A stretch of DNA of 64,000 nt, from positions 1,134,379 through 1,198,378 of the forward strand of contig LS999826.1 in the NCBI GenBank assembly GCA_900537185.1, given 5' to 3'. Source of the DNA: Cytophagales bacterium Alg240-R148 (lineage in GTDB: Bacteria; Bacteroidota; Bacteroidia; Cytophagales; Cyclobacteriaceae). A program made the translations under genes and the position numbers. The notes under the pieces are model-generated. The model had not been told where the DNA came from and made no database searches. It saw only the letters and a program-made list of their open reading frames with translations. Each line of letters starts with the position of its first letter. Position 1 is the stretch's first letter. Below, piece by piece: positions 1-9,212 of this stretch.

Positions 1-126
1 TATTTTAAATCTTATGCAGAGTACAAGGGCTTGGAGAACGATGAAGGAGTGGACTTTTTAAATAAGTTTGGCGTTCAGACCGAAAAATACCATGGTGAAT
101 TAACCAATGTAACCCACATGATTTGA
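1..126 (+). CDS. C-terminal end of an unidentified protein (cut by window edge)
   Basis: An open frame runs from the first base to a TGA at 124-126. It encodes the last 41 residues of a protein whose start lies outside the window. The residues are hydrophilic and end in Thr-His-Met-Ile. I see no motif that identifies the family. A strong bidirectional terminator follows, so this is the end of a transcription unit converging on the DUF4249 gene. Confidence 0.6.
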   Translation, partial: YFKSYAEYKGLENDEGVDFLNKFGVQTEKYHGELTNVTHMI

Positions 127-154
127 AAGAGTTTATAAGTTAAATGTGGTCTTA

Positions 155-201
155 AAAAAAAGCCTGGTTTTCTTCATAGTAGCAATAACCAGGCTTTTTT
201 T
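155..201. terminator. Bidirectional intrinsic terminator
   Basis: The inverted repeat AGCCTGGTT / AACCAGGCT is flanked by an A-run on the left and a T-run on the right. It can therefore terminate both the plus-strand gene ending at 126 and the minus-strand DUF4249 gene ending at 211. Confidence 0.85.
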
Positions 202-210
202 GTGGTTGTA

Positions 211-993
211 TTATTGTATTGTAATGGTTTTGGAATCGGAAGCCATTGCTCCAAAGTACCCCAACGCATCGTTGCTAATGTTACTAATGGGATTGGACGG
301 TGCAGAAGAGCCTCCTCCTTGTTCATTAACCAAGTCAGCCAAGGTGTTGAAATAGTCGTAAACACCTTTATCTATGTGCTGCAATACCACTTCAACTTCT
401 TCTCCTTTATTAAAGCTGAGGTTAAAGAATACACGGCTGGTAGACAAACCATTGCTGTATTGGTCGTCAGAAACATAAATGTTTTTTTCTAAAATACCCT
501 TTCTATAAACTTTGAATCTGTAGTAATTGCCAATGTCGCTTGGGTCTGTATAGTACACAGTTACTCGAAAACCAGCATCGAAAAATTGCGATTTTTCTTT
601 GTATTCATAACTCAATGAATCGATGGTAACAGGCTCTAAAAAGCTTGATTTTGCAAGATAGGTTTCCCCTTCAGAATAAACATTTAATTCGTATTGGTCT
701 TTTTCAAGTGCAATTAAATCGGGGTATTGGTACAGGCCTGGTTCAATTTCTATCAAGGAGTAGGTAGGCCCTTGTTCAGCGCTTATTTCTACATTGGCAC
801 CCACAACAGCAGGCATGGTGTTGGGTTCATTAAAATTGACAGAACGAGAAAGTCGGACCAAATTGTTTTGCACATTGTTTTCTAGGGTAGCCTCAACGAT
901 CAATTTGGGATCAGAGTCGTTAAGGTTGACATCAATGACCTTTTCACAGGCGATTAGACTTAAAAAAGTTGCTATGGCTGTTATGTATTTCAT
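211..993 (-). CDS. DUF4249 family lipoprotein
   Basis: 260 residues. A short signal peptide ends in the lipobox LIAC with the lipidated Cys at residue 16, so the protein is predicted to be a lipoprotein, probably of the outer membrane. The downstream region (IDVNLNDSDPKLIVEATL, then a beta-rich body with a 'DPSDIGNYYRFKVY' segment) matches my knowledge of DUF4249. Genes of this family usually sit next to a TonB-dependent receptor, as here: the receptor lies 2 bp upstream on the same strand and is probably co-transcribed. By analogy with SusD-like partners it may assist uptake of an unknown ligand; that role is inference. The substrate cannot be read from the sequence. Confidence 0.85.
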   Translation of the reverse strand: MKYITAIATFLSLIACEKVIDVNLNDSDPKLIVEATLENNVQNNLVRLSRSVNFNEPNTMPAVVGANVEISAEQGPTYSLIEIEPGLYQYPDLIALEKDQYELNVYSEGETYLAKSSFLEPVTIDSLSYEYKEKSQFFDAGFRVTVYYTDPSDIGNYYRFKVYRKGILEKNIYVSDDQYSNGLSTSRVFFNLSFNKGEEVEVVLQHIDKGVYDYFNTLADLVNEQGGGSSAPSNPISNISNDALGYFGAMASDSKTITIQ

Positions 994-995
994 GA

Positions 996-3359
996 TTAAA
1001 ATTTAAAGTTATAGGTGATAGAAGGGATGATTTTGAATAAAGAAAGCTGTACCGCTTCCGTAGTGCCCGGTACATTTTCACTTTCTTTAAAGTCTATGGA
1101 GTAAGCATTTTCTCTGCCATAGGCATTGTAAATGGAAAAATTCCAGCTTGAGCTGAAACGCTTCATCACCTTTTCTTTTTCTCCTGTTTCTGGGTTGACG
1201 CTCCATTTGAAATTGGGGTTTTCGATGGTCAGACCCAAGTCCAAGCGGTGGTAGTCTGGCATTCGGTACCCGTTTCTTTCTGTATAGAGGTTTACAATTT
1301 TGTTTTCAATTTCATATTTTCCACTCGGAAAGGTAACTGCATTACCGGTGTAATAAACCCAATTGGCAGACAAGGTCATGTTGGGTTTAATTTTGTACAT
1401 GCCCACAATAGAAAAATCATGGGTGCGGTCTTGTTTGGCAGAATATGCCAATCCGTTGTTGATGCCTTCAATTTGTTTGGTAGATTTTGATAAGGTGTAG
1501 CTCATCCAGCCTGTAAAACGGCCTTTTTTCTTTTTTAAGAAAAACTCAGCCCCATAGGCTTCTCCATCTCCAAACAACAAATCGGCCTCGTAATGGGTGT
1601 TTAAATTAGGTTCAGCCCCGTTTTTGTAGTCAATTACATTTTGCATGCTTTTGTAATACACCTCCGTAGAAAACTCATATTTGTTCTCGTGTAAATTTTT
1701 AAAATACCCTACTGAAAACTGATCCGAAATTTGTGGTTGAACGTTTTGGCTGCTGGGTATCCAAATATCGGTGGGGTTAGACGAAGTAGAATTGCTCAAC
1801 AAATGGATGTATTGGTTGGACCTTGCATAGCCTGCTTTTAAAGAACTGCTCTCGTTGATAAGGTAAGTACCCGATACCCTAGGTTCTAAACCCATATACT
1901 GTTTAATTACTTCATTTTTACCATAATATTGGGAGGATATTGGATTGCCTTCTTTATTGTATTGGTATACTGTGCCTGCTCCTAAAGCAGCAAAATGCGA
2001 CAAACGCAGCCCGTAATTCAGCTTGAAACGACTGTTAAAAGCGGTTTCGTTGCTGAGGTATAAAGCAGATTCGAGGCCGTAGCGCTCTTCAACCTTAGAA
2101 GAGTTGATCCCGCTGCTGGCATCTGCTTTTAATTCTCCTGGAGAAAAAGTGTGGTAAATGGTGTTGAAACCAAATTTGATGGTGTTTTTAGAATTAAGGT
2201 AGTATTCATAGTCTTGTTTAAGGTTCCAATCGACAATATTAGAATTAATGTTAAGATTTTTACTGCCCGTAATTTCTATGTCGTAGTTGTATTTACTGTA
2301 CAAGAGGGAAGTATTTACGAATAATTTATCGTTGAACAGGTGGTTCCACCTGAAGGTACCAGTGGCATTGCCCCAGTCAAAACCAAAACTGTCACTGAAA
2401 GCCGAAACATCTTTTCCGAAATAACCAGATAAGTAAACCCTGTCTTTGTCACCTAATTTGTAATTGGCCTTCATGTTGAGGTCGTAAAAATACATGGTGG
2501 TTGAATTCAGGTCTTGGTCGTTAGACAATTGCAAGAATAAATCGGCATAGGTGCGCCTGCCTGAAATCATAAAAGACCCCTTGTCTTTTACTATTGGAGC
2601 CTCGACAGTGAGCCTTGAAGAGATAAGGCCTAAACCGCCGCTAACACTTAGCTTTTTGGCGTTGCCATCTTTCATTTTTACATCCATTACCGAAGACAGC
2701 CTGCCACCATATTCAGCCGGCATATTGCCTTTGATTAAATTAATGTCTTTAAGGGCGTCAGAGTTGAATACTGAGAAAAATCCCAATAAATGGGAGGCGT
2801 TGTATACCGGAGCACCATCTAGTAAAATAAGGTTCTGGTCGGCCGAGCCCCCTCTCACATAAAAACCGGTAGAACCTTCACCAGCCGTTTGAACCCCAGG
2901 CATTAACTGAACCGTTTTTAAGATGTCTTTTTCGCCAAATAAAACTGGGATAGACTCAATTTCTTTTGGGCTTAATTTTAAGGCGCCCATGTCGGTGGAA
3001 GTAACGTTTTCATCTTCCTTGGTAGCAGTAATCACTACTTCTTGTAGTTGGCTGCTGGCTTCCTTTAGTTCTAAACTGATTTTTTTATTGTCATTGAGAT
3101 CAATGCTTTTCTCTATCGGTTCATAGCCAATGTATTGAAAAATCAAGGTGTATTGCCCTTTTGGTAAGGTCAATGAATAAAAGCCATAAACATTGGTTGA
3201 GGCCCCCGTTCCAGGTAGTTCTTTTACCAATACATTGGCGCCGATTAAATCTTCGCCTGTACCGGCATCTTTAATGGTGCCGCTGACACTGTATTTTTGA
3301 GCATGGGCCAGCTGAAAGGCCAGCAGTGCAAAAAAGGTCATCACTAATTTGTTGATCAT
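996..3359 (-). CDS. TonB-dependent outer-membrane receptor with carboxypeptidase-regulatory-like N-terminus
   Basis: 787 residues. A longer reading to 3422 exists, but the ATG at 3359 directly precedes a classical signal peptide (MINKLVMTFFALLAFQLAHA), so I start there. Domain order: CarboxypepD_reg-like beta-sandwich (about 23-110, starting 'YSVSGTI'), plug domain (about 135-235, with 'GFYVRGGSADQNLILLDG' and 'AEYGGRLSSVMDV'), then a 22-strand-type barrel to the C-terminal Phe. Such receptors import ligands across the outer membrane using TonB/ExbBD energy. A one-mismatch -7 box (CATATTTG, minus strand, 3388-3395) lies about 30 bp upstream of the ATG. Paired with the DUF4249 lipoprotein downstream and the divergent AraC regulator upstream. 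The ligand is unknown. Confidence 0.92.
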   Translation of the reverse strand: MINKLVMTFFALLAFQLAHAQKYSVSGTIKDAGTGEDLIGANVLVKELPGTGASTNVYGFYSLTLPKGQYTLIFQYIGYEPIEKSIDLNDNKKISLELKEASSQLQEVVITATKEDENVTSTDMGALKLSPKEIESIPVLFGEKDILKTVQLMPGVQTAGEGSTGFYVRGGSADQNLILLDGAPVYNASHLLGFFSVFNSDALKDINLIKGNMPAEYGGRLSSVMDVKMKDGNAKKLSVSGGLGLISSRLTVEAPIVKDKGSFMISGRRTYADLFLQLSNDQDLNSTTMYFYDLNMKANYKLGDKDRVYLSGYFGKDVSAFSDSFGFDWGNATGTFRWNHLFNDKLFVNTSLLYSKYNYDIEITGSKNLNINSNIVDWNLKQDYEYYLNSKNTIKFGFNTIYHTFSPGELKADASSGINSSKVEERYGLESALYLSNETAFNSRFKLNYGLRLSHFAALGAGTVYQYNKEGNPISSQYYGKNEVIKQYMGLEPRVSGTYLINESSSLKAGYARSNQYIHLLSNSTSSNPTDIWIPSSQNVQPQISDQFSVGYFKNLHENKYEFSTEVYYKSMQNVIDYKNGAEPNLNTHYEADLLFGDGEAYGAEFFLKKKKGRFTGWMSYTLSKSTKQIEGINNGLAYSAKQDRTHDFSIVGMYKIKPNMTLSANWVYYTGNAVTFPSGKYEIENKIVNLYTERNGYRMPDYHRLDLGLTIENPNFKWSVNPETGEKEKVMKRFSSSWNFSIYNAYGRENAYSIDFKESENVPGTTEAVQLSLFKIIPSITYNFKF

Positions 3360-3521
3360 GTTGTGTTGTTGGTTTTTAAATTCAACCCAAATATGCAGCA
3401 TTTTGATGAGGCAGTCGTCCAAGCCAATAAACTCGGTCTATTTAGAGGTGCAAGTTGTGCGGATTGGACATATTTGTTTACTTTCACAAATAATAACTAC
3501 CAACAATTACGTTTCAAAAAC

Positions 3522-4637
3522 ATGATGGAACACCTTTTGTATATTGGATGTGCTCAAGCGCTTTTTTCGGCCTTGTTGCTGATGGTTAAGCACCCTAAAC
3601 CACTTGCCAACCGGGTGTTAAGTTTCTGGTTTTTTATAATATTTATCCATTTTGCGGTTATGTTATGGGTGCTGGAAAGTGGTAATCTGCTGATGAATGT
3701 GCGTTTTGCCCGCAACCATGTTCTATTAATGGGGCCTTGCTTTTATTTGTATGCCTATGTATTAATTAATGGGGCATTTAAAAAGAATTGGCTCAAACAC
3801 CTGTGGCCATTTGTATTGTTTTTTATGTTGGACGTTGTAATGGTAGCCTTGGGCAAGCCCTTGGTTATTGAAAAGGGTCAGATTTTTCCTCCCAACGCCA
3901 TGCGGGTCGTGTTTGGTTTGTTTTCTGTAGGGGTGGTTATTTTTTATACTTTCAAAGCTAAAAAGTTGATCAACCTATTTGAATCTGAAATGGAAGATAG
4001 TTTTTCTAATCAAGACAATAAGCTCCGTTTGCAATGGCTTAAATTTTTACTTTTTTTATTTTTTAGCATTTACGCTTTGGGTATAGGAACGGGTGCACTT
4101 AATGCTGCAATGGAGCAAAGAATCTTGCTTCCAGCATTTTTTGTTCAGGCAGGGTTTGTAGTACTTGTGTTTGCTTTTAGCTATTTTTCTTTTAATCAAC
4201 CTACTTTATTTACCCAACCCATTTTGCCTTCAGAACAATGGGACGATGCCAAAGCAGTAAAACCAAAATACAATAAGTCTGGTTTAAAAGAACCCGATGT
4301 AGACCGAATTGCTACCAAGATAAAACAACATGTAGAAGACGGAAAAGCCTATATGCATGCCGATTTTAACATCATGCGCTTGTGCGAGTCGATAGGGGAG
4401 TCTCGGCACCACGTTACGGAAGTTTTAAATAATGAGATGGGTAGTAATTTTTATGGGTACATCAATGGGTACAGAGTAGAGGCAGCCAAAAGCATGTTGG
4501 TAGACAAACAATATGCTCATTTAACTATTTTGGGCATAGGGTACGATTGTGGTTTTAATTCTAAATCTTCTTTTAACAGCGTGTTTAAAAAAATGACTGG
4601 CATGACACCGAGCTTCTATAAAACTAGTGCCCAATAA
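3522..4637 (+). CDS. AraC-family transcriptional regulator with membrane-spanning N-terminus
   Basis: 371 residues from the ATG at 3522. The frame is open further upstream to 3363, but that stretch is hydrophilic, overlaps the TonB promoter region and precedes the only promoter-like box (CATATTTG at 3469-3476). The first 230 residues contain about seven hydrophobic helices; the C-terminal part (about 283-367) is a double helix-turn-helix AraC domain with the family signature 'IGYDCGFNSKSSFNSVFKKMTGMTPSFYK'. The regulator is thus predicted to be anchored in the inner membrane and to read a signal in or across it. Divergent from the TonB/DUF4249 pair, which is its most likely target (inference). 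Confidence 0.88.
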   Translation: MMEHLLYIGCAQALFSALLLMVKHPKPLANRVLSFWFFIIFIHFAVMLWVLESGNLLMNVRFARNHVLLMGPCFYLYAYVLINGAFKKNWLKHLWPFVLFFMLDVVMVALGKPLVIEKGQIFPPNAMRVVFGLFSVGVVIFYTFKAKKLINLFESEMEDSFSNQDNKLRLQWLKFLLFLFFSIYALGIGTGALNAAMEQRILLPAFFVQAGFVVLVFAFSYFSFNQPTLFTQPILPSEQWDDAKAVKPKYNKSGLKEPDVDRIATKIKQHVEDGKAYMHADFNIMRLCESIGESRHHVTEVLNNEMGSNFYGYINGYRVEAAKSMLVDKQYAHLTILGIGYDCGFNSKSSFNSVFKKMTGMTPSFYKTSAQ

Positions 4638-4762
4638 CCACCAGACACAGTTGTTTACACTTGCTTTACCAAACCTGAATATCAATGGGGTGTAATGGTA
4701 ATATTGAATCTATTATTTGTATATTAAGGGGTTGAATACCCTCGGGTTTAGTTAAAATAAGA

Positions 4763-5359
4763 ATGAAAACATCTAATGATTGGCAGGTTTTTCGCAGCAA
4801 GTACCCTTATTTAAATGACGACGACATAATGGATTTGAGGGCGATGTCAGAATTTAAAGAATTTAAAAAGAAGGATGTGTTGTTTAACGAAGAAAGGGCA
4901 ACAAATTCGGTTGTTTTTGTTGCTTTTGGAATGATAAGGGGATATGTAGTAGATTTTGCTGGTGATGAAAAAACGATTTTCATTACGGACGAAAACCTCT
5001 TTATAGCAAGGCCACACCAGCTGTTTCTTGGTACTTATTCCAATTATACACTAGAAGCTGTTATCCCTTCAGTAGTGATATTAATGAACCAATCCAAGTT
5101 AATGGCACTAGGTAATGTCAACCCTAGAATATCAAGAATGATCACGGAATCGTTGTTTGAAATTATTCAGATTTTGGTTCAGAGAATCGAATCACAAATT
5201 TGTCTTTCACCAGAAAACAGGTACCTAGACCTGTTGGATAACAATCCAACTTTGATTCAAAAAGCGCCTAATAAATACTTGGCCAATTACTTGGGCTTTT
5301 CGCCTGTTTCATTTTCCAGAATAATAAAAAGGATTACAGAAGTTCGCAGTAAAAATTAA
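4763..5359 (+). CDS. Crp/Fnr-family transcriptional regulator
   Basis: 198 residues. Residues about 20-115 form a cyclic-nucleotide-binding-type beta-roll ('FKKKDVLFNEERATNSVVFV', 'GMIRGYV', 'ENLFIARP'). Residues 150-195 hold a winged-helix region with recognition helix 'YLANYLGFSPVSFSRIIKRI'. The standard cAMP phosphate-binding Arg-Ser pair is not evident, as in many Bacteroidota members, so the effector may not be cAMP. It stands alone between an AraC gene and a subtilase gene and could regulate either; there is no direct evidence. No cysteines suggest an Fnr-type iron-sulfur cluster. Confidence 0.85.
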   Translation: MKTSNDWQVFRSKYPYLNDDDIMDLRAMSEFKEFKKKDVLFNEERATNSVVFVAFGMIRGYVVDFAGDEKTIFITDENLFIARPHQLFLGTYSNYTLEAVIPSVVILMNQSKLMALGNVNPRISRMITESLFEIIQILVQRIESQICLSPENRYLDLLDNNPTLIQKAPNKYLANYLGFSPVSFSRIIKRITEVRSKN

Positions 5360-5434
5360 CATTTGTTAACTTTTTTAGAATTTTGAATGTATAGCTTGAT
5401 GGGTGAAAATATTGCCAATCAATCCAACTATATT

Positions 5435-7612
5435 ATGAAACTTAAAATTTACTTTGTTTGTACCTTGCTGTTGTTGGTCGTCCTATCTTGTGAAGACAAT
5501 GCAGTCGAAAAAGAAATCCCAACTGCATCGGAAAATTTGAAAATTGATTTTGATCCAGAAGAGGCAAAATCATTTGTGTACCCCGAAATTGTCTTGTCTT
5601 CAAGCAATAAGAAAGCTATTAATACGCCAGAGGAAATCTATAAATTATGCCTATCAAAGGCTGAGATTTCTGAATTTAGATGGGCAAACGCCGAGGACTA
5701 CCTATTGAATAGTGCTATTAAGGCAGGGGGTGGTATGGTAGAGTTGGGTTTTTCTGATGGAGAAAAATCAAATGTGCTCTACAAAGACGAGAATTACATG
5801 AAATTTAATAGGGCCAGAAATTACGTTTTGGAGTTTATTTTAAGAGAAATGAGAAAAAATACTCCTGAGAAAAATATTACTATAAATGATTTGGAAGTAG
5901 ATGTTCCTGAGTTTTTGCCAATTATATGGGTTAAGGTCCAGGACCAATCCATTGTTTCAAAGCTCAGACAGTTGGACGTGATTCGTTACGTAGAACCTAA
6001 GAATTTTTCGTTGGATGCACTTGATCCTTCGAAAGAAGAAACTAAAATAGAACCGTATAGTGTTGGTGGAGGGTGTTCTAATATTGCACCTTCTTTTTAC
6101 CAAACGCCTTTTTTGGGGCAAGGGTATAATTCAAAAGTGTCGTGGCACTTGTACAACCACAAAGTACCACAGGCTTGGTCGATTAGTACTGGTAAAGGAG
6201 TGGCCATTGGCATTGTGGATACCGGGATTAATTCAAAACAAGCTTTATTGAAATACCCTAAATTCAATGCTGGGTTGTCATCTGGAAGAACAGTTGTGAA
6301 CTACAATCTGGCTGGAGATTTAATAGATATTGGTCATGGTTCTGGAGTAGCAGGTGCTGCCGCGGGCCCAGTTAATAATGATGGAGCCATTACTGGAGTG
6401 GCTTATCAGTCTAGTTTGGTTAGCTATAGGGTAAGTTCAGATCCATGGGTAGGCACCACCAGAAGTAAAAATAATTTTATTGAGGCAGTTGAGAAATTGG
6501 CTAGAACCAGCTCAGTAAAAGTGATCAACATGTCGGTGGGTCGGTTGTCCTATAGGTCGAGCATGGAAGATGCTGTTAACTATGCGTATGCACGTGGTAA
6601 ACTAATGATTTGTTCATCTGGAATTACAGGTAAAAACGGAGGGGTATATCCTGCCCGTTTTCACAACACCATTGCCGTTACTGCGGTGCCATTTAATCAA
6701 TCAGACCCTTTAGGAATTAACTTGACCAACCTATCCCCAAACCCATACGGAAGTTATGTTCATTTTTCTGGGTACATGAAAAGAACATCCGATGGCGCTT
6801 GCGCATTGAGTATGAATAAAAAAGATGCTGTGGTTGGGTCAGATATAGGGTCTTCAAAAGCGGCCTCATTGGTTTCTGGAATTGCGGCCTTGGTTTGGAG
6901 TGCCAATCCTTATTTGACAAGAGATGAAGTAGTAAGTGTAATGAGAAATGCGGCAAGTTATGACCGGTATAGGAATACCAAACACCCTAATTTTGGATAC
7001 GGAATAATAGATGCAGAAAGAGCCGTGTTGGACGCCGTAGCAATTGGCTCTCAATGCAGAGATTTAAGCGTTTCAATGACGGGGCCTAGTACAATAACAG
7101 AAAGAGGTAGCGGCACTTGGAGTGTGAATGCTTCGGGCTCTTGCGCTGGTGCTGTAAGTTATAAGTGGTACAATTCAACAAGGGGATCTGGTGTTGTAAG
7201 TACTTCAAGTTCCTACACTACTTATTTTGCAAATTCTGATAACTATATGAACTTGCAGTGTGTCGTTACCAAAAGTGGGGTTTCAAGAACTGTTTCAAAA
7301 AGTGTAAGGTGCAGTGATTGTGTAGATGTTTGCGAACCTATGCGCATCGTTGTATCTGAAATAAATGAAAATAGGATAGAGGTGAAATTGAAACCAGCGC
7401 CATGCCCTTTGTTGGTTGATGGAAGCAATGTTTTGGGCAATCATTTTATTATAAAAGATTCAGACGGAAAGATTGTTTTGAACAAACCAATATACAATTC
7501 AACGCAGATTGCTGAAAACGTAAGTCTCCAACCTGGACAATATTCTTTTATAGTCTGGCGCAATGGAGCCAAATCTGAGCAAGAATTTTCGGTGTATAAC
7601 AATTTGAAATAA
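5435..7612 (+). CDS. S8 (subtilisin-like) serine protease lipoprotein with C-terminal Ig-like region
   Basis: 725 residues from the ATG at 5435, chosen because it starts a lipoprotein signal (KIYFVCTLLLLVVLSC) with Cys at residue 19; an in-frame ATG at 5387 adds 16 implausible residues. After the lipobox comes a propeptide-like region ending 'VIRYVEP', then the peptidase core: Asp262 in 'GIVDTGI', His301 in 'GHGSGVAGAAAGP', Ser474 in 'GSSKAASLVSGIAALV'. The oxyanion Asn normally found in an 'AAGN' motif is replaced by Ile397 ('CSSGITGKNGG'); Asn401 lies four residues on. The C-terminal 200 residues contain an Ig-like repeat ('SYKWYNSTRGSG') with several Cys. Probably surface or periplasmic. 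A terminator at 7723-7755 ends the unit. Confidence 0.88.
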   Translation: MKLKIYFVCTLLLLVVLSCEDNAVEKEIPTASENLKIDFDPEEAKSFVYPEIVLSSSNKKAINTPEEIYKLCLSKAEISEFRWANAEDYLLNSAIKAGGGMVELGFSDGEKSNVLYKDENYMKFNRARNYVLEFILREMRKNTPEKNITINDLEVDVPEFLPIIWVKVQDQSIVSKLRQLDVIRYVEPKNFSLDALDPSKEETKIEPYSVGGGCSNIAPSFYQTPFLGQGYNSKVSWHLYNHKVPQAWSISTGKGVAIGIVDTGINSKQALLKYPKFNAGLSSGRTVVNYNLAGDLIDIGHGSGVAGAAAGPVNNDGAITGVAYQSSLVSYRVSSDPWVGTTRSKNNFIEAVEKLARTSSVKVINMSVGRLSYRSSMEDAVNYAYARGKLMICSSGITGKNGGVYPARFHNTIAVTAVPFNQSDPLGINLTNLSPNPYGSYVHFSGYMKRTSDGACALSMNKKDAVVGSDIGSSKAASLVSGIAALVWSANPYLTRDEVVSVMRNAASYDRYRNTKHPNFGYGIIDAERAVLDAVAIGSQCRDLSVSMTGPSTITERGSGTWSVNASGSCAGAVSYKWYNSTRGSGVVSTSSSYTTYFANSDNYMNLQCVVTKSGVSRTVSKSVRCSDCVDVCEPMRIVVSEINENRIEVKLKPAPCPLLVDGSNVLGNHFIIKDSDGKIVLNKPIYNSTQIAENVSLQPGQYSFIVWRNGAKSEQEFSVYNNLK

Positions 7613-7722
7613 ATTTCAATTTTTTTATCTGACCATTATTTTGATCATACAAATGTTTCAGATAGTTTGGTTTTAAAAACGCCATACTATTCGCTTTTAT
7701 ATAAAATCATAATAAATACGAC

Positions 7723-7755
7723 AAAAAAAAGCTGGTCAATGACCGGCTTTTTTTT
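7723..7755. terminator. Intrinsic terminator after the S8 protease
   Basis: An A-run, the stem GCTGGTC / GACCGGC (one G:T pair) with loop AAT, and a run of eight Ts. It terminates plus-strand transcription from the protease gene. Confidence 0.8.
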
Positions 7756-7813
7756 GTTATTTAGAATCCTCGGCCTTTTTTATTAAATTAATATTCAATA
7801 AAAATAGGCAGTA

Positions 7814-8443
7814 GTGGAGAACAACATTCGATTTATTAAATCAATTTCTAAGATCAATCCATTGCCGGTAGCGGCTGTAAACTTAAACCAAAATGTAGAG
7901 TTGCTGTATTCCAATGGAATAGCAGAAAAACTGCTTGGTTACAGCGCAGACACCTTGGCAAGTTTGAGCAAGAACAATTTTGAAACCATCGTTCACCCAG
8001 AAGATTTTGAAGAATTTCAAAACAAAACCTTACAACTGTTGCAAAGCAAAGAAGGGGAGTCCATCGATTTTAATTTTAGAGTTTTACACGCCGATGGTCA
8101 TTATTTGAACTGGACTACCAAGGACATCGTGTTTGAAAGGGACTTGTCTACTGGAGCGGTTCGATATGCCAGCGTAATACAAGACATCACCAAGGTAGTT
8201 AAGATGGAAAAACAACTGTCTGAATTGGTAGAGAAGCTGGATGCGGTTTCGCATCAAAACGCACACAACTTAAGAGGGCCTGTAGCTACTATTTTGGGTC
8301 TAGTAGAACTGATGGAGATGGAAAGTATTCAGTCCGATTACAATAGAAGGATGTTGGAACACCTAAAAAAAACTGTTACCAAATTGGATGGCGTTATCCG
8401 AGAAATTTCAAATGCTGCCACTCCGTTGGATGGATTAAAATAA
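7814..8443 (+). CDS. PAS-domain protein with histidine-kinase dimerisation helix but no ATPase domain
   Basis: 209 residues, starting at GTG 7814; a stop lies three codons upstream and there is no better start. Residues about 15-130 are a PAS fold (PAS_3 type: 'GYSADTLASL', 'HPEDFEEFQ', 'YASVIQDITKVVKMEKQL'). Residues 140-200 resemble a histidine-kinase DHp helix with H-box 'HNLRGPVATILGLVELM'. The protein then stops; no N/G1/F/G2 ATPase boxes follow and only 28 bp separate it from the next gene, so it is a complete short protein rather than an obviously frameshifted kinase. It might be phosphorylated by, or dimerise with, another kinase (inference). Confidence 0.8.
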   Translation: MENNIRFIKSISKINPLPVAAVNLNQNVELLYSNGIAEKLLGYSADTLASLSKNNFETIVHPEDFEEFQNKTLQLLQSKEGESIDFNFRVLHADGHYLNWTTKDIVFERDLSTGAVRYASVIQDITKVVKMEKQLSELVEKLDAVSHQNAHNLRGPVATILGLVELMEMESIQSDYNRRMLEHLKKTVTKLDGVIREISNAATPLDGLK

Positions 8444-8471
8444 TGATATCTTCAATGTTAAATTAAAAGGT

Positions 8472-9212
8472 ATGGGTAAAAGTGGTGTGTTGTGGATGTT
8501 GTTTGTTGTTGCTGTGGCCTGTAGCCCGTCAAGAGATCCGGCTGTAGAAAAGTATTTAAACGAGCAGACAGAAAATCGGTTGAAGATTATTTGGAAAGCA
8601 AAAGAACAAGAAAGAGAAGCCTTATTACTTTTAGCACAATCTGTGGTGGCCCAAGGAGGGTATAAAGACCTGCATATTAAAGGTTATCAGGACCTTCTTG
8701 TTCTTTTGCAAGAATTTGAAACATGCAAGACCCAAATTGAATCTGGAAGTATTAAGAGTTTTAGCGAACTTCATAATGGATTTAAAGTCTCTATCGAAAA
8801 AGAGTACTTTGTGAAAGAGGGGATCAATCAAGCTGGAAGGAACAGTTTCCTTTCTAAAACGGAGTTGCTCTACCACCTCGATCAATTATATTATATAGCA
8901 ATAGAATATTTTTTTGAGAAACACACAGCAGCAAGCATGCACTTTGATCGCTTTGGATTCGTTGAGGTATTTCATGGTGATTCTTTAAGTTACTTCTTCG
9001 CAAGTATAGAAAGGAATGTTTTTCGTTCCGACTCAGTAGTATATACGGATTCATCAATGTTAGAATTGCCTTTTTTTAAAGCGCCATGGCTGAAAAGTAC
9101 TTATAGAAAGGATTCAAATGCATTGCTTAGAATTTGGGATAAATCGCGTGTTCATTCCATAAGAGTAGAAAATTTTTCCAAGTTGAATTTTTATAGAGAA
9201 AAAAGGGAATGA
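8472..9212 (+). CDS. Lipoprotein of unknown function (first of a pair)
   Basis: 246 residues. A signal peptide ends in the lipobox 'VAVAC' (Cys17). The rest is hydrophilic and largely helical, with charged heptad-like stretches ('NEQTENRLKIIWKAKEQEREALLLLAQ' region, residues 30-60). I do not recognise a family. Its stop codon overlaps the start of the next gene by 4 nt (ATGA), so the two lipoproteins are translationally coupled. Located 28 bp after the PAS/DHp protein and probably in the same operon. Confidence 0.7.
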   Translation: MGKSGVLWMLFVVAVACSPSRDPAVEKYLNEQTENRLKIIWKAKEQEREALLLLAQSVVAQGGYKDLHIKGYQDLLVLLQEFETCKTQIESGSIKSFSELHNGFKVSIEKEYFVKEGINQAGRNSFLSKTELLYHLDQLYYIAIEYFFEKHTAASMHFDRFGFVEVFHGDSLSYFFASIERNVFRSDSVVYTDSSMLELPFFKAPWLKSTYRKDSNALLRIWDKSRVHSIRVENFSKLNFYREKRE

